From positions 62,001-126,000 of the forward strand of contig CP019636.1 of assembly GCA_002163975.1 (NCBI GenBank): a stretch of DNA of 64,000 nt. Direction: 5' to 3'. The notes under the pieces are model-generated. The model saw nothing but the letters and a program-made list of their open reading frames with translations. It made no database searches and was not told the origin of the DNA. Both the position numbers and the translations under genes were made by a program. Each line of letters begins with the position of its first letter. Within the stretch, counting starts at the first letter, position 1. This document shows positions 45,331 through 54,464 of the stretch, piece after piece. Source of the DNA: Nostocales cyanobacterium HT-58-2. GTDB lineage: Bacteria; Cyanobacteriota; Cyanobacteriia; Cyanobacteriales; Nostocaceae.

Positions 45331-46389
45331 GGCTGCATTGTGGTCACGATCTAGTACACACCCACATTTACAAATGTGAGTACGCATAGAAAGTGATTTT
45401 TTTACAACTTCCCCACACTCAGAGCAATTTTGTGAAGTGTATTGAGGTGGAACGGAAACAACTACTCGCCCATACACTTTGCCAAAATATTCTAACCACT
45501 GAGTGAATTGTGACCAACCCGCATCACTAATTGACTTAGCAAGCCTACGGTTTTTAACCATGTTCCTCACTTGGAGTTTCTCAAAAGCCACAAAATCGTT
45601 AGATTTCACTACGCACAACGCCTGTTTGACAGCGTGGTCTTTACGCTGGCGAGAAACTTTTAAATGCTTGCGTCCTAACTTCTTAACTGCGCGTTTACGA
45701 TTGTTAGAACCTTTCTGCTTACGACTAAGCCGCTTTTGTAGTCGTTTCAAAGCTTTTTCTGACTTTCTCAAATGACGAGGATTGTCAACTTTTAAACCGT
45801 TGGAATCAGCGTAGAAAGCTGATAGCCCCACATCTAACCCAATGGTTTTTCCGGCAGGTTGAATATCTACATTCCTGTCTGCTTGTATGCAGAATTGAAC
45901 GTAGTACCCGTCACTACGACGAACAATTCTAACTCGTTTAATTTGGTCTATCTGATAATAATGCAAGTCGTATGTACCAATCAGCTTTAGCTTCCCAATC
46001 CCGCATTTATCAATGAAATTAATGTATTTGCGGTCATCAGATAACTTCCATCCTGTTTGCTTGTACTCTACAGAACGGTTGTTTTTCTGAAATTGAGGAA
46101 ATCCCTTCTTGCCTGGTTTACCCGACTTGCAATTATCATAAAACCGCTGAATCGCAAAAGACGCTCTCTCTGTTGCGGCTTGTCTTGCTTGTGAATTCAG
46201 TTTATTGGCAAACTCGAATTCTTTAGCCAAGACAGCGCTTAACTTACTCAGTTCAGATAACTTGACACCACGATTGTCCATCCAAAACCGTATAGATTTA
46301 TTCCGTACAAACTGAAATGTACGGATAGCTTCATCAACTTTTTGATATTGCTCGACTTTTCCTTTAGCTTTGAATTCGTAGACAATCAT
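45193..46389 (-). CDS. tnpB: TnpB RNA-guided nuclease of an IS200/IS605 element, no TnpA
   Basis: The protein has 398 residues, full length for TnpB. The RuvC-type catalytic acids are present: Asp in GLDVGL, Glu in FVAFEKL and Asp in LDRDHNAA. A zinc finger with CSECG and CKCGC lies before the last Asp. The helix-turn-helix N-terminus (FQFVRNKSIRFW) is normal. No Y1 transposase gene is next to it, so it is non-autonomous or uses TnpA in trans. The family protein cuts DNA at sites guided by an RNA from its own right end, favouring element retention. It inserted between the kinase gene and the decayed mntH. All key residues are intact, so it may be active. Confidence 0.9.
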   Translation of the reverse strand: MIVYEFKAKGKVEQYQKVDEAIRTFQFVRNKSIRFWMDNRGVKLSELSKLSAVLAKEFEFANKLNSQARQAATERASFAIQRFYDNCKSGKPGKKGFPQFQKNNRSVEYKQTGWKLSDDRKYINFIDKCGIGKLKLIGTYDLHYYQIDQIKRVRIVRRSDGYYVQFCIQADRNVDIQPAGKTIGLDVGLSAFYADSNGLKVDNPRHLRKSEKALKRLQKRLSRKQKGSNNRKRAVKKLGRKHLKVSRQRKDHAVKQALCVVKSNDFVAFEKLQVRNMVKNRRLAKSISDAGWSQFTQWLEYFGKVYGRVVVSVPPQYTSQNCSECGEVVKKSLSMRTHICKCGCVLDRDHNAAINILDKALKQAGYQLSTVGHTETHNAWGETNHCLIGETQLDKLIH

Positions 46390-46512
46390 GGTGTATTCCT
46401 AGTTATCGACCTGCTACTATTATAGACGTATTTATAATTACGTTGGTTCCCTAAACACAGATTTTAAAAAGCTTCACAGATATTTGGACGGCACCTGAAG
46501 GTGCAAATGCAT

Positions 46513-48168
46513 TCATGAGTCAGCACTGAAGGAGGGTTTCCCTCCGTAGGTGTCTGGTGTCCCCACGGCTAGAAGCCGATGGGCTTTCTGCTTTAATTGT
46601 TGTAACCAAGCATTTAAGCCGACGATGACAATAACAACAAACCAAGCTAGAGATTGGAGCCACAGCGGATTCACAAACTCATTCATGAAGCGACGGTTAC
46701 TTTTAAAAGGCAACAGGGAACAGGTGAGACAGCGCTGCAGGAGGGTAACCCTGCCGCAGGCGACTGCGAACCCGTTCGCGTAGCGTCTCCGATAGGAGAA
46801 GGGGAACAGACTGGTTATGTAAGGGGATTTAGACCCCTTACATAATAACGTGCGTCCTTAGAGAACGGGGCTTCTGACCCATTGTCTGCTCGGGGTAGAG
46901 GCAAAGAGCAAGCCAACTGTTTTCTAGTCTTGTCTTGAACTGTTGCCTGTTGCCCGTTGCCTGTTCCCTACCCCGAAGGGGTTGGTGAACATCACCAATG
47001 GAATCACAGCAAACGGTAACTGTAAACTGAGTGTAACTTGACTCAGAACTATTAAGCGACTTGTACTATCTTCCCCAAAGATAATAATCGTAATCAATGC
47101 TGGAACAACTGCAAGCAGACGGGTGACTAAACGGCGTAACCAAGACGGAACACGAAAATGCAACAATCCTTCCATGACAATCTGTCCAGCCAAAGTTGCA
47201 GTCAGTGTTGAGCTTTGCCCAGAAGCAAGTAAGGCAATGCCAAAAATAGCACTAGCAGAACTAACTCCCAATAATGGTGAAAGCAATTTGTAAGCGTCTT
47301 GAATTTCTGCCACATTCTGATTACCAGAAATATGAAATGTTGCAGCAGATGCAATTAAGATTGCTGAGTTGATAAATAGCGCTAATGTTAACGCTACCGT
47401 TGAGTCAATAGTACTACATCTAAATTGCTTCCCATTGTTTTTCAGTCGTAGCTTGCCAATCACGTGTTTGTACAATTGAGGAGTGTAGGTATAAGTTATG
47501 TGGCATGACTGTTGCCCCTAAAATGCCTATGGCTACATAAAGCATTTCTGGGTTCTGTACAATCTCTCGCTTAGGCAAATATCCAAGCATGATACCTGTT
47601 ATGTTAGGATGACAGAAGAGGATTTCTATGGTAAAACAAATACCTACGGTAGCTACCAGCATAATCACCAAAGCTTCCACATAGCGAAAGCCTTTGCCTT
47701 GCAGGAACAATAACATAACGACATCAAGAGCAGTGATACATACCCCCCATGCTAAAGGAATACTGAACAAAAGTTGCAGTGCAATGGCACTTCCCAATAG
47801 TTCTGCCAAATCACAAGCGGCGATCGCAATTTCACACAGTATCCACAAACAAAAGCTGACCCATGGACTAAAATAGTCTCGACAAGCCTGCGCCAGCTCT
47901 GCCCGGTTGCGACACCCAAACGCACACATAGCGATTGCAGCAATATCGCCATTGAGTTCGACACCAAGATGACTGCTAGTAAGGTGTAGCCAAACTTCCA
48001 CCCCCCAACAATGTCAGTTGCCCAGTTTCCAGGATCTATATATCCGACTGCTACCAAATAGCCTGGCCCAGCATAGGCAAGCAGCCTACGCCAGAAGCAG
48101 CGGCTATTGGGAACACAAATGCTACGGTTAACTTCTGGAAGGCTGGGGCTGTATTTTTGGTTAGTCAT
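46513..48168 (-). pseudogene. mntH: Decayed NRAMP manganese transporter gene
   Basis: Four pieces in different frames add up to an MntH/NRAMP protein. Piece one from ATG 48168 has [20 protein letters not shown], which includes the DPGN metal site. The frame changes near 47905 before [12 protein letters not shown] and again near 47450 before [19 protein letters not shown] 284-bp insertion (46702-46985) then splits the protein between VIPLVMFT and SNRRFMNEFVNPLWLQSL. MPHN, the second metal motif, is kept. Two frameshifts and an insertion make a functional product unlikely. Sequencing errors could mimic the frameshifts but not the insertion. Confidence 0.85.
46702..46985. repeat. 284-bp repeat insertion inside mntH
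   Basis: The insert is bordered by AAAAGGCAACAGGGAACAGG-type sequence on one side and its inverse GTTGCCTGTTGCCC, GTTGCCTGTTCCC on the other. Inside are a TTCGCGTAGCGTCTCC repeat and a perfect stem ATGTAAGGGG/CCCCTTACAT at 46817-46843. These are small dispersed repeats typical of cyanobacteria. The insertion splits a coding frame cleanly. Confidence 0.7.
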
Positions 48169-48192
48169 GAGTTTTGCATTTGTTATCGGCGT

Positions 48193-48239
48193 CTGTTGCA
48201 AAAAATATCTGCATTAAACTATGGTGGTTTTTGCAACAG
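48193..48239 (-). terminator. 12-bp inverted repeat after SDR
   Basis: CTGTTGCAAAAA at 48193-48204 is perfectly inverted at 48228-48239. It lies 17 nt beyond the SDR stop and upstream of the mntH remnant. It may end the SDR transcript. Confidence 0.5.
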
Positions 48240-48255
48240 ATTGAGATCGAAGTGT

Positions 48256-49023
48256 CTACTGCTCTTGATAATTCCAAAGCAGTCCACCGTCTACAAAGAA
48301 AGTTGTGCCAGTTATGTAGCTGCTATCTGGTGAGGCTAGGAAAGTGACTAGCGAAGCGACATCCTCTGGTTGACCTAGGCGACCTAATGGAATGTTCTTA
48401 AGCAGAGCACCTAGCTTTTCAGGATTGTTTAAAAGACTTTTGTTGATAGGCGTTTCAATCGCTCCTGGTGCTATGTTGTTGATTGTGATTCCTAGGGGTC
48501 CGAGTTCAACGGCTAAGTTACGCATCATCATTTTAAGACCGCCTTTGCTGGCACAGTAAGAAGTAAAATGTGGGAAAGGCAGTTCTTCATGTACGGAACT
48601 AATGTTAATAATCTTTCCAGTGCGTTTGGTCTCTATCAGGTGCTGCACAAATGCTTGAGTTGCAAAAAATACACCTTTGAGGTTGACGTTAACCACACTA
48701 TCATAGTCAGCCTCCGTCACATCCCAGAAAGAGGCATGTTTTTCAATGCCAGCGTTATTCACTAGGATGTCTATCTGACCAAACTGTTCAATACCTTCAG
48801 CAATTAGCTGGCGGATTTCACTCACCACACCTAAGTCTGCTTTGACAATATAGCCTTTACTTCCGGTAGCTTGTACTTTGCTCAGAGTTTCCTGAGCACC
48901 TTCTGGATGAGAGCGATAGTCAATTATAATATTTGCACCTGACTGGGCGAGGTGTACAGCAATAGCCTGACCAATTCCTTGACTGCTTCCTGTTACTAGA
49001 GCAACTTTACCTTCAAGCTTCAT
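48256..49023 (-). CDS. Classical SDR, glucose dehydrogenase-like
   Basis: The protein has 255 residues from ATG 49023, chosen because AAGGAG lies nine nt upstream; the upstream start at 49041 overlaps that site. [26 protein letters not shown] and YCASK are all in place, then [13 protein letters not shown]. The arrangement is closest to bacterial glucose 1-dehydrogenase/3-ketoacyl reductase-type SDRs. It is 87 nt downstream of the response regulator-flavoprotein gene on the same strand and could be co-transcribed. The substrate is unproven. Confidence 0.87.
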   Translation of the reverse strand: MKLEGKVALVTGSSQGIGQAIAVHLAQSGANIIIDYRSHPEGAQETLSKVQATGSKGYIVKADLGVVSEIRQLIAEGIEQFGQIDILVNNAGIEKHASFWDVTEADYDSVVNVNLKGVFFATQAFVQHLIETKRTGKIINISSVHEELPFPHFTSYCASKGGLKMMMRNLAVELGPLGITINNIAPGAIETPINKSLLNNPEKLGALLKNIPLGRLGQPEDVASLVTFLASPDSSYITGTTFFVDGGLLWNYQEQ

Positions 49024-49110
49024 TAGTGTTCTCCTTTTCAAATAGTTTAGTGAGATGAAATCTCAATTAGAACGAATGTGGTACTTTACCTCTATCAGAG
49101 ATGACAAACT

Positions 49111-50772
49111 CTACAACTTCGTAAGATATTGATGGACAAACTGAACAGCGATCGACCCTTCACCTACAGCGGAAGCAACTCGTTTTACAGACTTATGTCG
49201 CACATCTCCCACCGCGAAAATACCTGGCACACTCGCTTCAAGCAGAAACGGGTCGCGCTCCAGTGTCCATCCCCGAGGATGCATCTTGCCTCGCATTACG
49301 TCAGATCCAGTTAGGATAAAGCCATCTTCATCGCACTCTACAACATCTTGCAACCAGTGTGTACGCGGCTTTGCACCAATGAAGATGAAAAGGGCGTTAG
49401 CACAAATAGTTTCGACTTTACCTGTTTCTGAATTTGCTGTGATGATTGCCTCAAGCTTGTCTTTACCTAGTACTTCAGTAACATGAGTCCGTGACTTCAC
49501 CACAATATTGCTCGTCGCTTCAATCTGATCGACCAGATACTTGGACATGGTTTTTGTCAGCAAGTCACTGCGTACGAGGATAGTTACAGAGCGAGTATAC
49601 TTAGAGAGATACACGGCAGCCTGTCCAGCTGAGTTTCCCGCTCCAATCACAAAGACATCTTCGCCTTGGCAGGCAAGTGCTTCAGTCATGGCTGCTCCAT
49701 AGTACACTCCAGCCCCCGTGAGCTTATCAATACCAGGCAAGTTGAGCTTGTTATACGACACGCCAGTCGCAATGATCAGCGTGTGACAAGTCAGTTCTGC
49801 TCCATCTGCTAGAGTTACAAATCGATACAAGCCTTCTGCACGAACGCTAGTCACTTCCTGAGGTGTCAGAATCTCTGCGCCGAAGCGATTAGCCTGAGCA
49901 ACAGCGCGTCTGGCTAAATCTCCCCCACTTAGACCTACAGGGAAACCGAGATAATTCTCAATGCGGGAGCTAGTCCCCGCCTGTCCTCCGGGGGCTTCGC
50001 GTTCAATCATCACCGTACGCAGTCCCTCTGATGCTCCATAGACCGCTGCAGCTAAGCCGGCTGGACCAGCACCTACAATAATAAGGTCATAAAATGGATT
50101 CTTAGCTTGTGTCTTGAGCCCAACTTTCTCAGCAACTTGCAGTGTTGTGGGGCTTGCAAGGTGTGTACCATCGGGAAGTAATACAAGTGGCAATTTAGAA
50201 TCAGCTGAGTTTACCAGCTCGAGCAAATGATGAGCTTCTTCGTTTGCTTCCACATCCAACCAGTGATAAGGCAAATGATTGCGTGCCAAAAAGTCTTTAA
50301 GTTGATGGGATGCAAACGACCAACGGTGACCAATCACGCGCAAACCTTCAAACGGCGGTTTGAAATAAGCTAGCCAGTCATCAAGCAAGTCGTTAAGTGC
50401 TGGATATAACTTTTCTTGTGGTGGATGCCACGGCTTCATCAGATAGTAATGGATCTTGACAGTGTTAATGGCGTAGATGGCGGCATCTGTATCTGCATAG
50501 GCTGTGAGCAAAGCACGTTTGGCTTGTGGGAACAATTCTGTTGCCTGTTCAAGAAACTCAACGCCTGTCATCTGCGGCATTCGCTGATCTGCCAACAGCA
50601 GCGCCACTGGTTGGTTGCGCAATTTCAGTTGTCGGAGTATTTCAAGGGCAGAAAGCCCAGAGTGTGTACGTGTCACTCGGAAGCGATCACCGTATTCACG
50701 CCCTAAGTCACGCACGACAGCTTGTAGGACTTCAAGGTCATCGTCAACCGTCAGTATTACAGGTTTAGTCAT
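49111..50772 (-). CDS. Response regulator fused to thioredoxin-reductase-like flavoprotein
   Basis: The protein has 553 residues. Residues 1-140 form a receiver domain with the phospho-acceptor in LLLADQRMPQMTG and the Lys in YLMKPW. A thioredoxin-like linker (about 140-220) follows. The flavoprotein part begins YDLIIVGAGPAGLAAAVYGA (FAD loop), has GGQAG, the NAD(P)H loop VFVIGAGNSAGQAAVYL and closes with FAVGDVRHKSVKR. The CxxC of true thioredoxin reductases (CATC) is absent; the spot reads VYYGAAMTEA. Dithiol exchange is thus unlikely and the flavin may serve as a redox sensor or direct reductase. The histidine kinase at 43633 is the likely partner kinase. Confidence 0.87.
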   Translation of the reverse strand: MTKPVILTVDDDLEVLQAVVRDLGREYGDRFRVTRTHSGLSALEILRQLKLRNQPVALLLADQRMPQMTGVEFLEQATELFPQAKRALLTAYADTDAAIYAINTVKIHYYLMKPWHPPQEKLYPALNDLLDDWLAYFKPPFEGLRVIGHRWSFASHQLKDFLARNHLPYHWLDVEANEEAHHLLELVNSADSKLPLVLLPDGTHLASPTTLQVAEKVGLKTQAKNPFYDLIIVGAGPAGLAAAVYGASEGLRTVMIEREAPGGQAGTSSRIENYLGFPVGLSGGDLARRAVAQANRFGAEILTPQEVTSVRAEGLYRFVTLADGAELTCHTLIIATGVSYNKLNLPGIDKLTGAGVYYGAAMTEALACQGEDVFVIGAGNSAGQAAVYLSKYTRSVTILVRSDLLTKTMSKYLVDQIEATSNIVVKSRTHVTEVLGKDKLEAIITANSETGKVETICANALFIFIGAKPRTHWLQDVVECDEDGFILTGSDVMRGKMHPRGWTLERDPFLLEASVPGIFAVGDVRHKSVKRVASAVGEGSIAVQFVHQYLTKL

Positions 50773-50967
50773 AAGTTTTTCATTCTTCTCCTCATCTGGC
50801 TAATACCTTTTCACTTTAAGGTTGAAACAAATACGCACCCTACACTTTGTCCCTGGTGCTTCTTTTGGTCAATAGGGCGCAAATTTGAGAAAATACAGGG
50901 CAGGTAAGATGCCCGCCCCACGAAATCATCTTTTGATTGTGCAACGTCCGATTATGCCAGAGCAATC

Positions 50968-51948
50968 TCACGTTTTGTTTGATGTTAGTTGAAGTTCAGA
51001 AGCTAATTGGGAGGAACGATATGTCAACCTATTTAAAGACACCGTGTATTCTCCGTTAGCATAATTTATGCTGTATGTGCTTGGATAATATCCATCCTTA
51101 GGATACACGGCTGGCTGTTTGATAGGAATGCTAACATTGGGCTTTGTCAGTAGGTACGTCCTTGCAATCATCGGCTCCCAAAAAACATTTTTTCCATCAA
51201 AGAACCCGTAGAGCCATGACTTGTCCCATCTATGCCCATGAAATTCCTCTCCATTCGTATCAACCCAATGTACTCCCATGTGCTCTTCAGCAGCCTGAGG
51301 TGGCGCGACAAAACCTTCAGGAATCAAGCCTTGTGGTGGGAGTTGGTAGCATTTTTCCTTAAAAAGGTCATAGTAGTCTGCTTTTATTGCAAAGCGTTCT
51401 ACCGGAGTCATCAGGTTGAAATGAAAATCTAAATGCATTGCATCATAGAGCCCCTTTGGTCCATGACCATGCGGATTCCAGTTAAGTGATATGTGCGTAA
51501 ATGGTGTAGCTGAAGCCTCTTGTGGGAACATCAGCTGATACTCAAACGTCGAAAAATTACTACCATCCAAGAGCTTTACCTTCAAAGGATAGACTCCATA
51601 ATCGTCTTCTTCTGTAGGTAAACCAATAATGCTAGCGTCAGTAAATGAAGCACCAATATCTGTGGGCTCTCCATCCTGATTAAGTTCCACCCAGGCACGA
51701 ATAGTACCATTTCCCAAGGGCTGCGATGGTCCGTAATAGATGAAATCTGAGTTGAGGCGAGGGTCTACTGAAGGGTGGTCCCGGTTGGGTTTTGAAAGTG
51801 AAGATTGTTCTAAATAGGATTGTGAAGGTAACACATGGTTATGTCCTCCTTCTAATGCTAAGGCAGAAGCACAAAACAAGACTCCGGTAATAGCCATTGA
51901 TAAAAAGACTTTAGCAATGGCTAAGAATAACTTTTTCACAGTAACCAT
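50968..51948 (-). CDS. Exported DUF5602-like protein, His-rich
   Basis: The protein has 326 residues with a clear signal peptide (VKKLFLAIAKVFLSMAITGV) ending near ALA. The mature part fits the TTHB210/DUF5602 type: an N-terminal strand-rich region beginning GNGTIRAWVEL, then HISLNWNPHGHGP and HLDFHF. Later AEEHMGVHW and FHGHRW add further His pairs, suggesting a metal-binding site. No enzyme activity is known. It sits downstream of the AGE/STAS gene on the same strand, 123 nt apart. It probably works in the periplasm. Confidence 0.68.
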   Translation of the reverse strand: MVTVKKLFLAIAKVFLSMAITGVLFCASALALEGGHNHVLPSQSYLEQSSLSKPNRDHPSVDPRLNSDFIYYGPSQPLGNGTIRAWVELNQDGEPTDIGASFTDASIIGLPTEEDDYGVYPLKVKLLDGSNFSTFEYQLMFPQEASATPFTHISLNWNPHGHGPKGLYDAMHLDFHFNLMTPVERFAIKADYYDLFKEKCYQLPPQGLIPEGFVAPPQAAEEHMGVHWVDTNGEEFHGHRWDKSWLYGFFDGKNVFWEPMIARTYLLTKPNVSIPIKQPAVYPKDGYYPSTYSINYANGEYTVSLNRLTYRSSQLASELQLTSNKT

Positions 51949-52071
51949 GACAGGTATCTCTGAAAGGATAAATTTACGTTTAATCCTCTAAAAAACTGGG
52001 AAAATCATTGCTAAGAAAGCCGTTAATGAACTGTTGATTCTGGCGCCCAATAAAAAGACCATTGAACGGAT

Positions 52072-54243
52072 CTAAACATGAGCCATTTCTACAGTCTCAT
52101 ACTCGTTTAACACAGTGACACCTTCACAAAATGAACTCATCTTCAGAAAATGCAACACTTGGTCAGTGGCACCAACGATATAAATTTCAACATCGCTGCC
52201 TAGTTTTTGCTTGGTAAGAATAAGAGCCCGCAGACCAGCACTCGATATACATATCAAGTTTTGGAGCAGTAAGACAAGCCGTTTGACTGGTTTTGCAGTT
52301 GCTTTTTCTAACTCTTCTTCGAGCGATCGCACAGCATTTGCATCCAGTAGACCGTTTAAAGATATCTTGGCGGTACCTTCAGTGATTTCTAATAAAGTTG
52401 CATCAAAAAATACCTGAGTGGGAAGCAGCCGCACTCTTACTTTGAGTTCATCTTGAGTAGATGGCAGGTTGACAGTCAGGTTTTCGACATCAAAGTCGGA
52501 ATACGGTTGGCCATTAATCCATACTTCACCAATCCGCACGCTACCAGGTGGAAGAATATCTGGTGCTACCCGCAAGATGTTATCTTTGAAGGCTCCTGAT
52601 TTTGGCTTGAAGTACAAATCAATGGGCTTCTTGGTAAGGAGAAGATTAGTATAGACGTAAGCCAGATAAGCTAGCTCAAACGAGTGGTAACCGCTCATAG
52701 AGTGGCTGCCTTTGCCCCGTTCAGTTCCTAGCAAGTAGGGAATTCCATTTGCCAAAACATTAAAGTAGACACCTCCAGACGCATGATCAAGGAACCAAGC
52801 GTTATAAAAAGCTGTCGATTCACGTCCTAACTTTTTATACTCAGACTTATCAAGTGAGCCAGCTAGGATCAGGTAGGCTAATATTGCTTGTTCTTGCTGC
52901 CACCAAGCCTTTCGATCATGCCAGACAAAGCGGTATGTCTCCTGATTTGGCTTTAATGTGCGTTCTACAACATCGTACCATCCTCCACGCTGTTTGTCAC
53001 TGCCAACTGCAGGCATGATGTCTGCAATCTTTTCCGCTAAAGCCACATACTTTTCTTTTGGTTTCAAGTGGTTCATCCGGATTAAGTTCCAAGCAATTTT
53101 GAGGTTGTGTCCCACAACTGCTCGGTCCTGCTGCCATCCCCACGTCTTGTCGTGGCTCCAATCCTCATGAAAACGTTCTTGAACAAACGGACTATGGTCG
53201 TAATCAGGGAAATGCTTTTCAATTGTGTCAAAGGTGTACTCAAGGAAATCGGCATATTCGCCAGAGCCAGTAGCTAGCCAAAGATTGATCAGGTATGCTG
53301 GAGCGTGGTCACCTACCGAGTTCCAATTCTTTTTAGCACGGTTGTGACCCAAAATCTCAGCATATGGGCTCAGAGTAATTGGATCAATGTGCGAGAAAAA
53401 TCCAGCTTTGTCCGTTTTATCTTGGAAATAGCGTTTAAACAGATTTATGGTCAACTCGATGTCCTGGAGAATGCGTGGATCGCCAGTTACCCTATAAGTT
53501 TGAGTGGGACCGGCCAGAGCATAAATCTGCTCATATGCTGGAATAGCATTATAGTCATCCCCAAATTCTGAAGAAAATATTTTCTGCTCGCTTCCATCTG
53601 GCTTTACATCAACTGCGTGATACCAATAGCAAATCCCTTCGCCCTCATCAAGAAAACGCATATGTTCGCGCAGATATTCAGTACCTTTTTCAGCAGCTTC
53701 TAGATAACGGTCGTCCCCAGTCATCAAGTAAGCTGTAGCAAAACCGTAAACTAGGCGCGAAATTGTGTCGGTTTCCTGACGATTGCTTATTTCTTTTGTA
53801 CCAACTAAGCCCAGATTGGTGCGATATTTTCGATAGTCAATTTCCCCGTCTTCAAACTGAGCTTTTAGGTAAAAATTGGCAAGAGATCGCACTTGATTGA
53901 CCCACCAGTCTTGCTTTTCAAAGACATACTCACCTTTAGTCTTGCCAAGAAAGACGATATGCTTGGCTTCAAACTTTTGCTGATTACCTTCAAGATAGAA
54001 AATGCCATACACAAAAACATAGCAATTTGGAACCAGCATTGTTCTCATGTGAAGAGTGCAATCGTAGTAAGGTTCTCCCAAATTTCGCACTAGTTCAGCA
54101 TAAGTCATTGAGGTCAGTGCTATCTCAAACTCCCTTCCATCTGAGGTTTTGAGATTAAAAGTGCCATAAGCTCCATTTTCTAAGTTGAGACGAGTTACGT
54201 ATCCAGCAATCGTATCTGAAAAGGAAAACCCTGTGTTAGTCAT
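52072..54243 (-). CDS. AGE-fold (N-acylglucosamine 2-epimerase-like) protein fused to STAS domain
   Basis: The protein has 723 residues from ATG 54243, preceded by AGGGTGA. Residues 1-110 form an unassigned beta-rich domain. About 120-570 is an (alpha/alpha)6 barrel of the N-acylglucosamine 2-epimerase/cellobiose epimerase type (TDTISRLVYGFATAYLMTGD, GHNLKIAWNL, KAWWQQEQAILAY). The last ~90 residues are a STAS domain like SpoIIAA, with the phosphorylatable Ser in LICISSAGLRAL. Sugar isomerase folds with a STAS tail are not usual; the STAS part may link activity to a serine kinase/phosphatase pathway. It lies between the DUF5602-like gene and glgX. Catalytic sugar chemistry is plausible but unproven. 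Confidence 0.78.
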   Translation of the reverse strand: MTNTGFSFSDTIAGYVTRLNLENGAYGTFNLKTSDGREFEIALTSMTYAELVRNLGEPYYDCTLHMRTMLVPNCYVFVYGIFYLEGNQQKFEAKHIVFLGKTKGEYVFEKQDWWVNQVRSLANFYLKAQFEDGEIDYRKYRTNLGLVGTKEISNRQETDTISRLVYGFATAYLMTGDDRYLEAAEKGTEYLREHMRFLDEGEGICYWYHAVDVKPDGSEQKIFSSEFGDDYNAIPAYEQIYALAGPTQTYRVTGDPRILQDIELTINLFKRYFQDKTDKAGFFSHIDPITLSPYAEILGHNRAKKNWNSVGDHAPAYLINLWLATGSGEYADFLEYTFDTIEKHFPDYDHSPFVQERFHEDWSHDKTWGWQQDRAVVGHNLKIAWNLIRMNHLKPKEKYVALAEKIADIMPAVGSDKQRGGWYDVVERTLKPNQETYRFVWHDRKAWWQQEQAILAYLILAGSLDKSEYKKLGRESTAFYNAWFLDHASGGVYFNVLANGIPYLLGTERGKGSHSMSGYHSFELAYLAYVYTNLLLTKKPIDLYFKPKSGAFKDNILRVAPDILPPGSVRIGEVWINGQPYSDFDVENLTVNLPSTQDELKVRVRLLPTQVFFDATLLEITEGTAKISLNGLLDANAVRSLEEELEKATAKPVKRLVLLLQNLICISSAGLRALILTKQKLGSDVEIYIVGATDQVLHFLKMSSFCEGVTVLNEYETVEMAHV

Positions 54244-54464
54244 TAAATTCACCCTATCAGTATTGATTATTTGAAAACAAAAGTAATCCCATTTGATTTA
54301 TGGATATCTTGTTTAGGTTGTTTAGAATTTGCATCTTCGTCTATTAACTTTTTGTTAATTATTTTTTCAGTTAAAGGACTTAGATAAAAAACTCATACTA
54401 TGTTCTGCTCACAACTCTTTGAGTATTGCGGAAATCTATCATAAATCAAATAGGATTACTCTAT

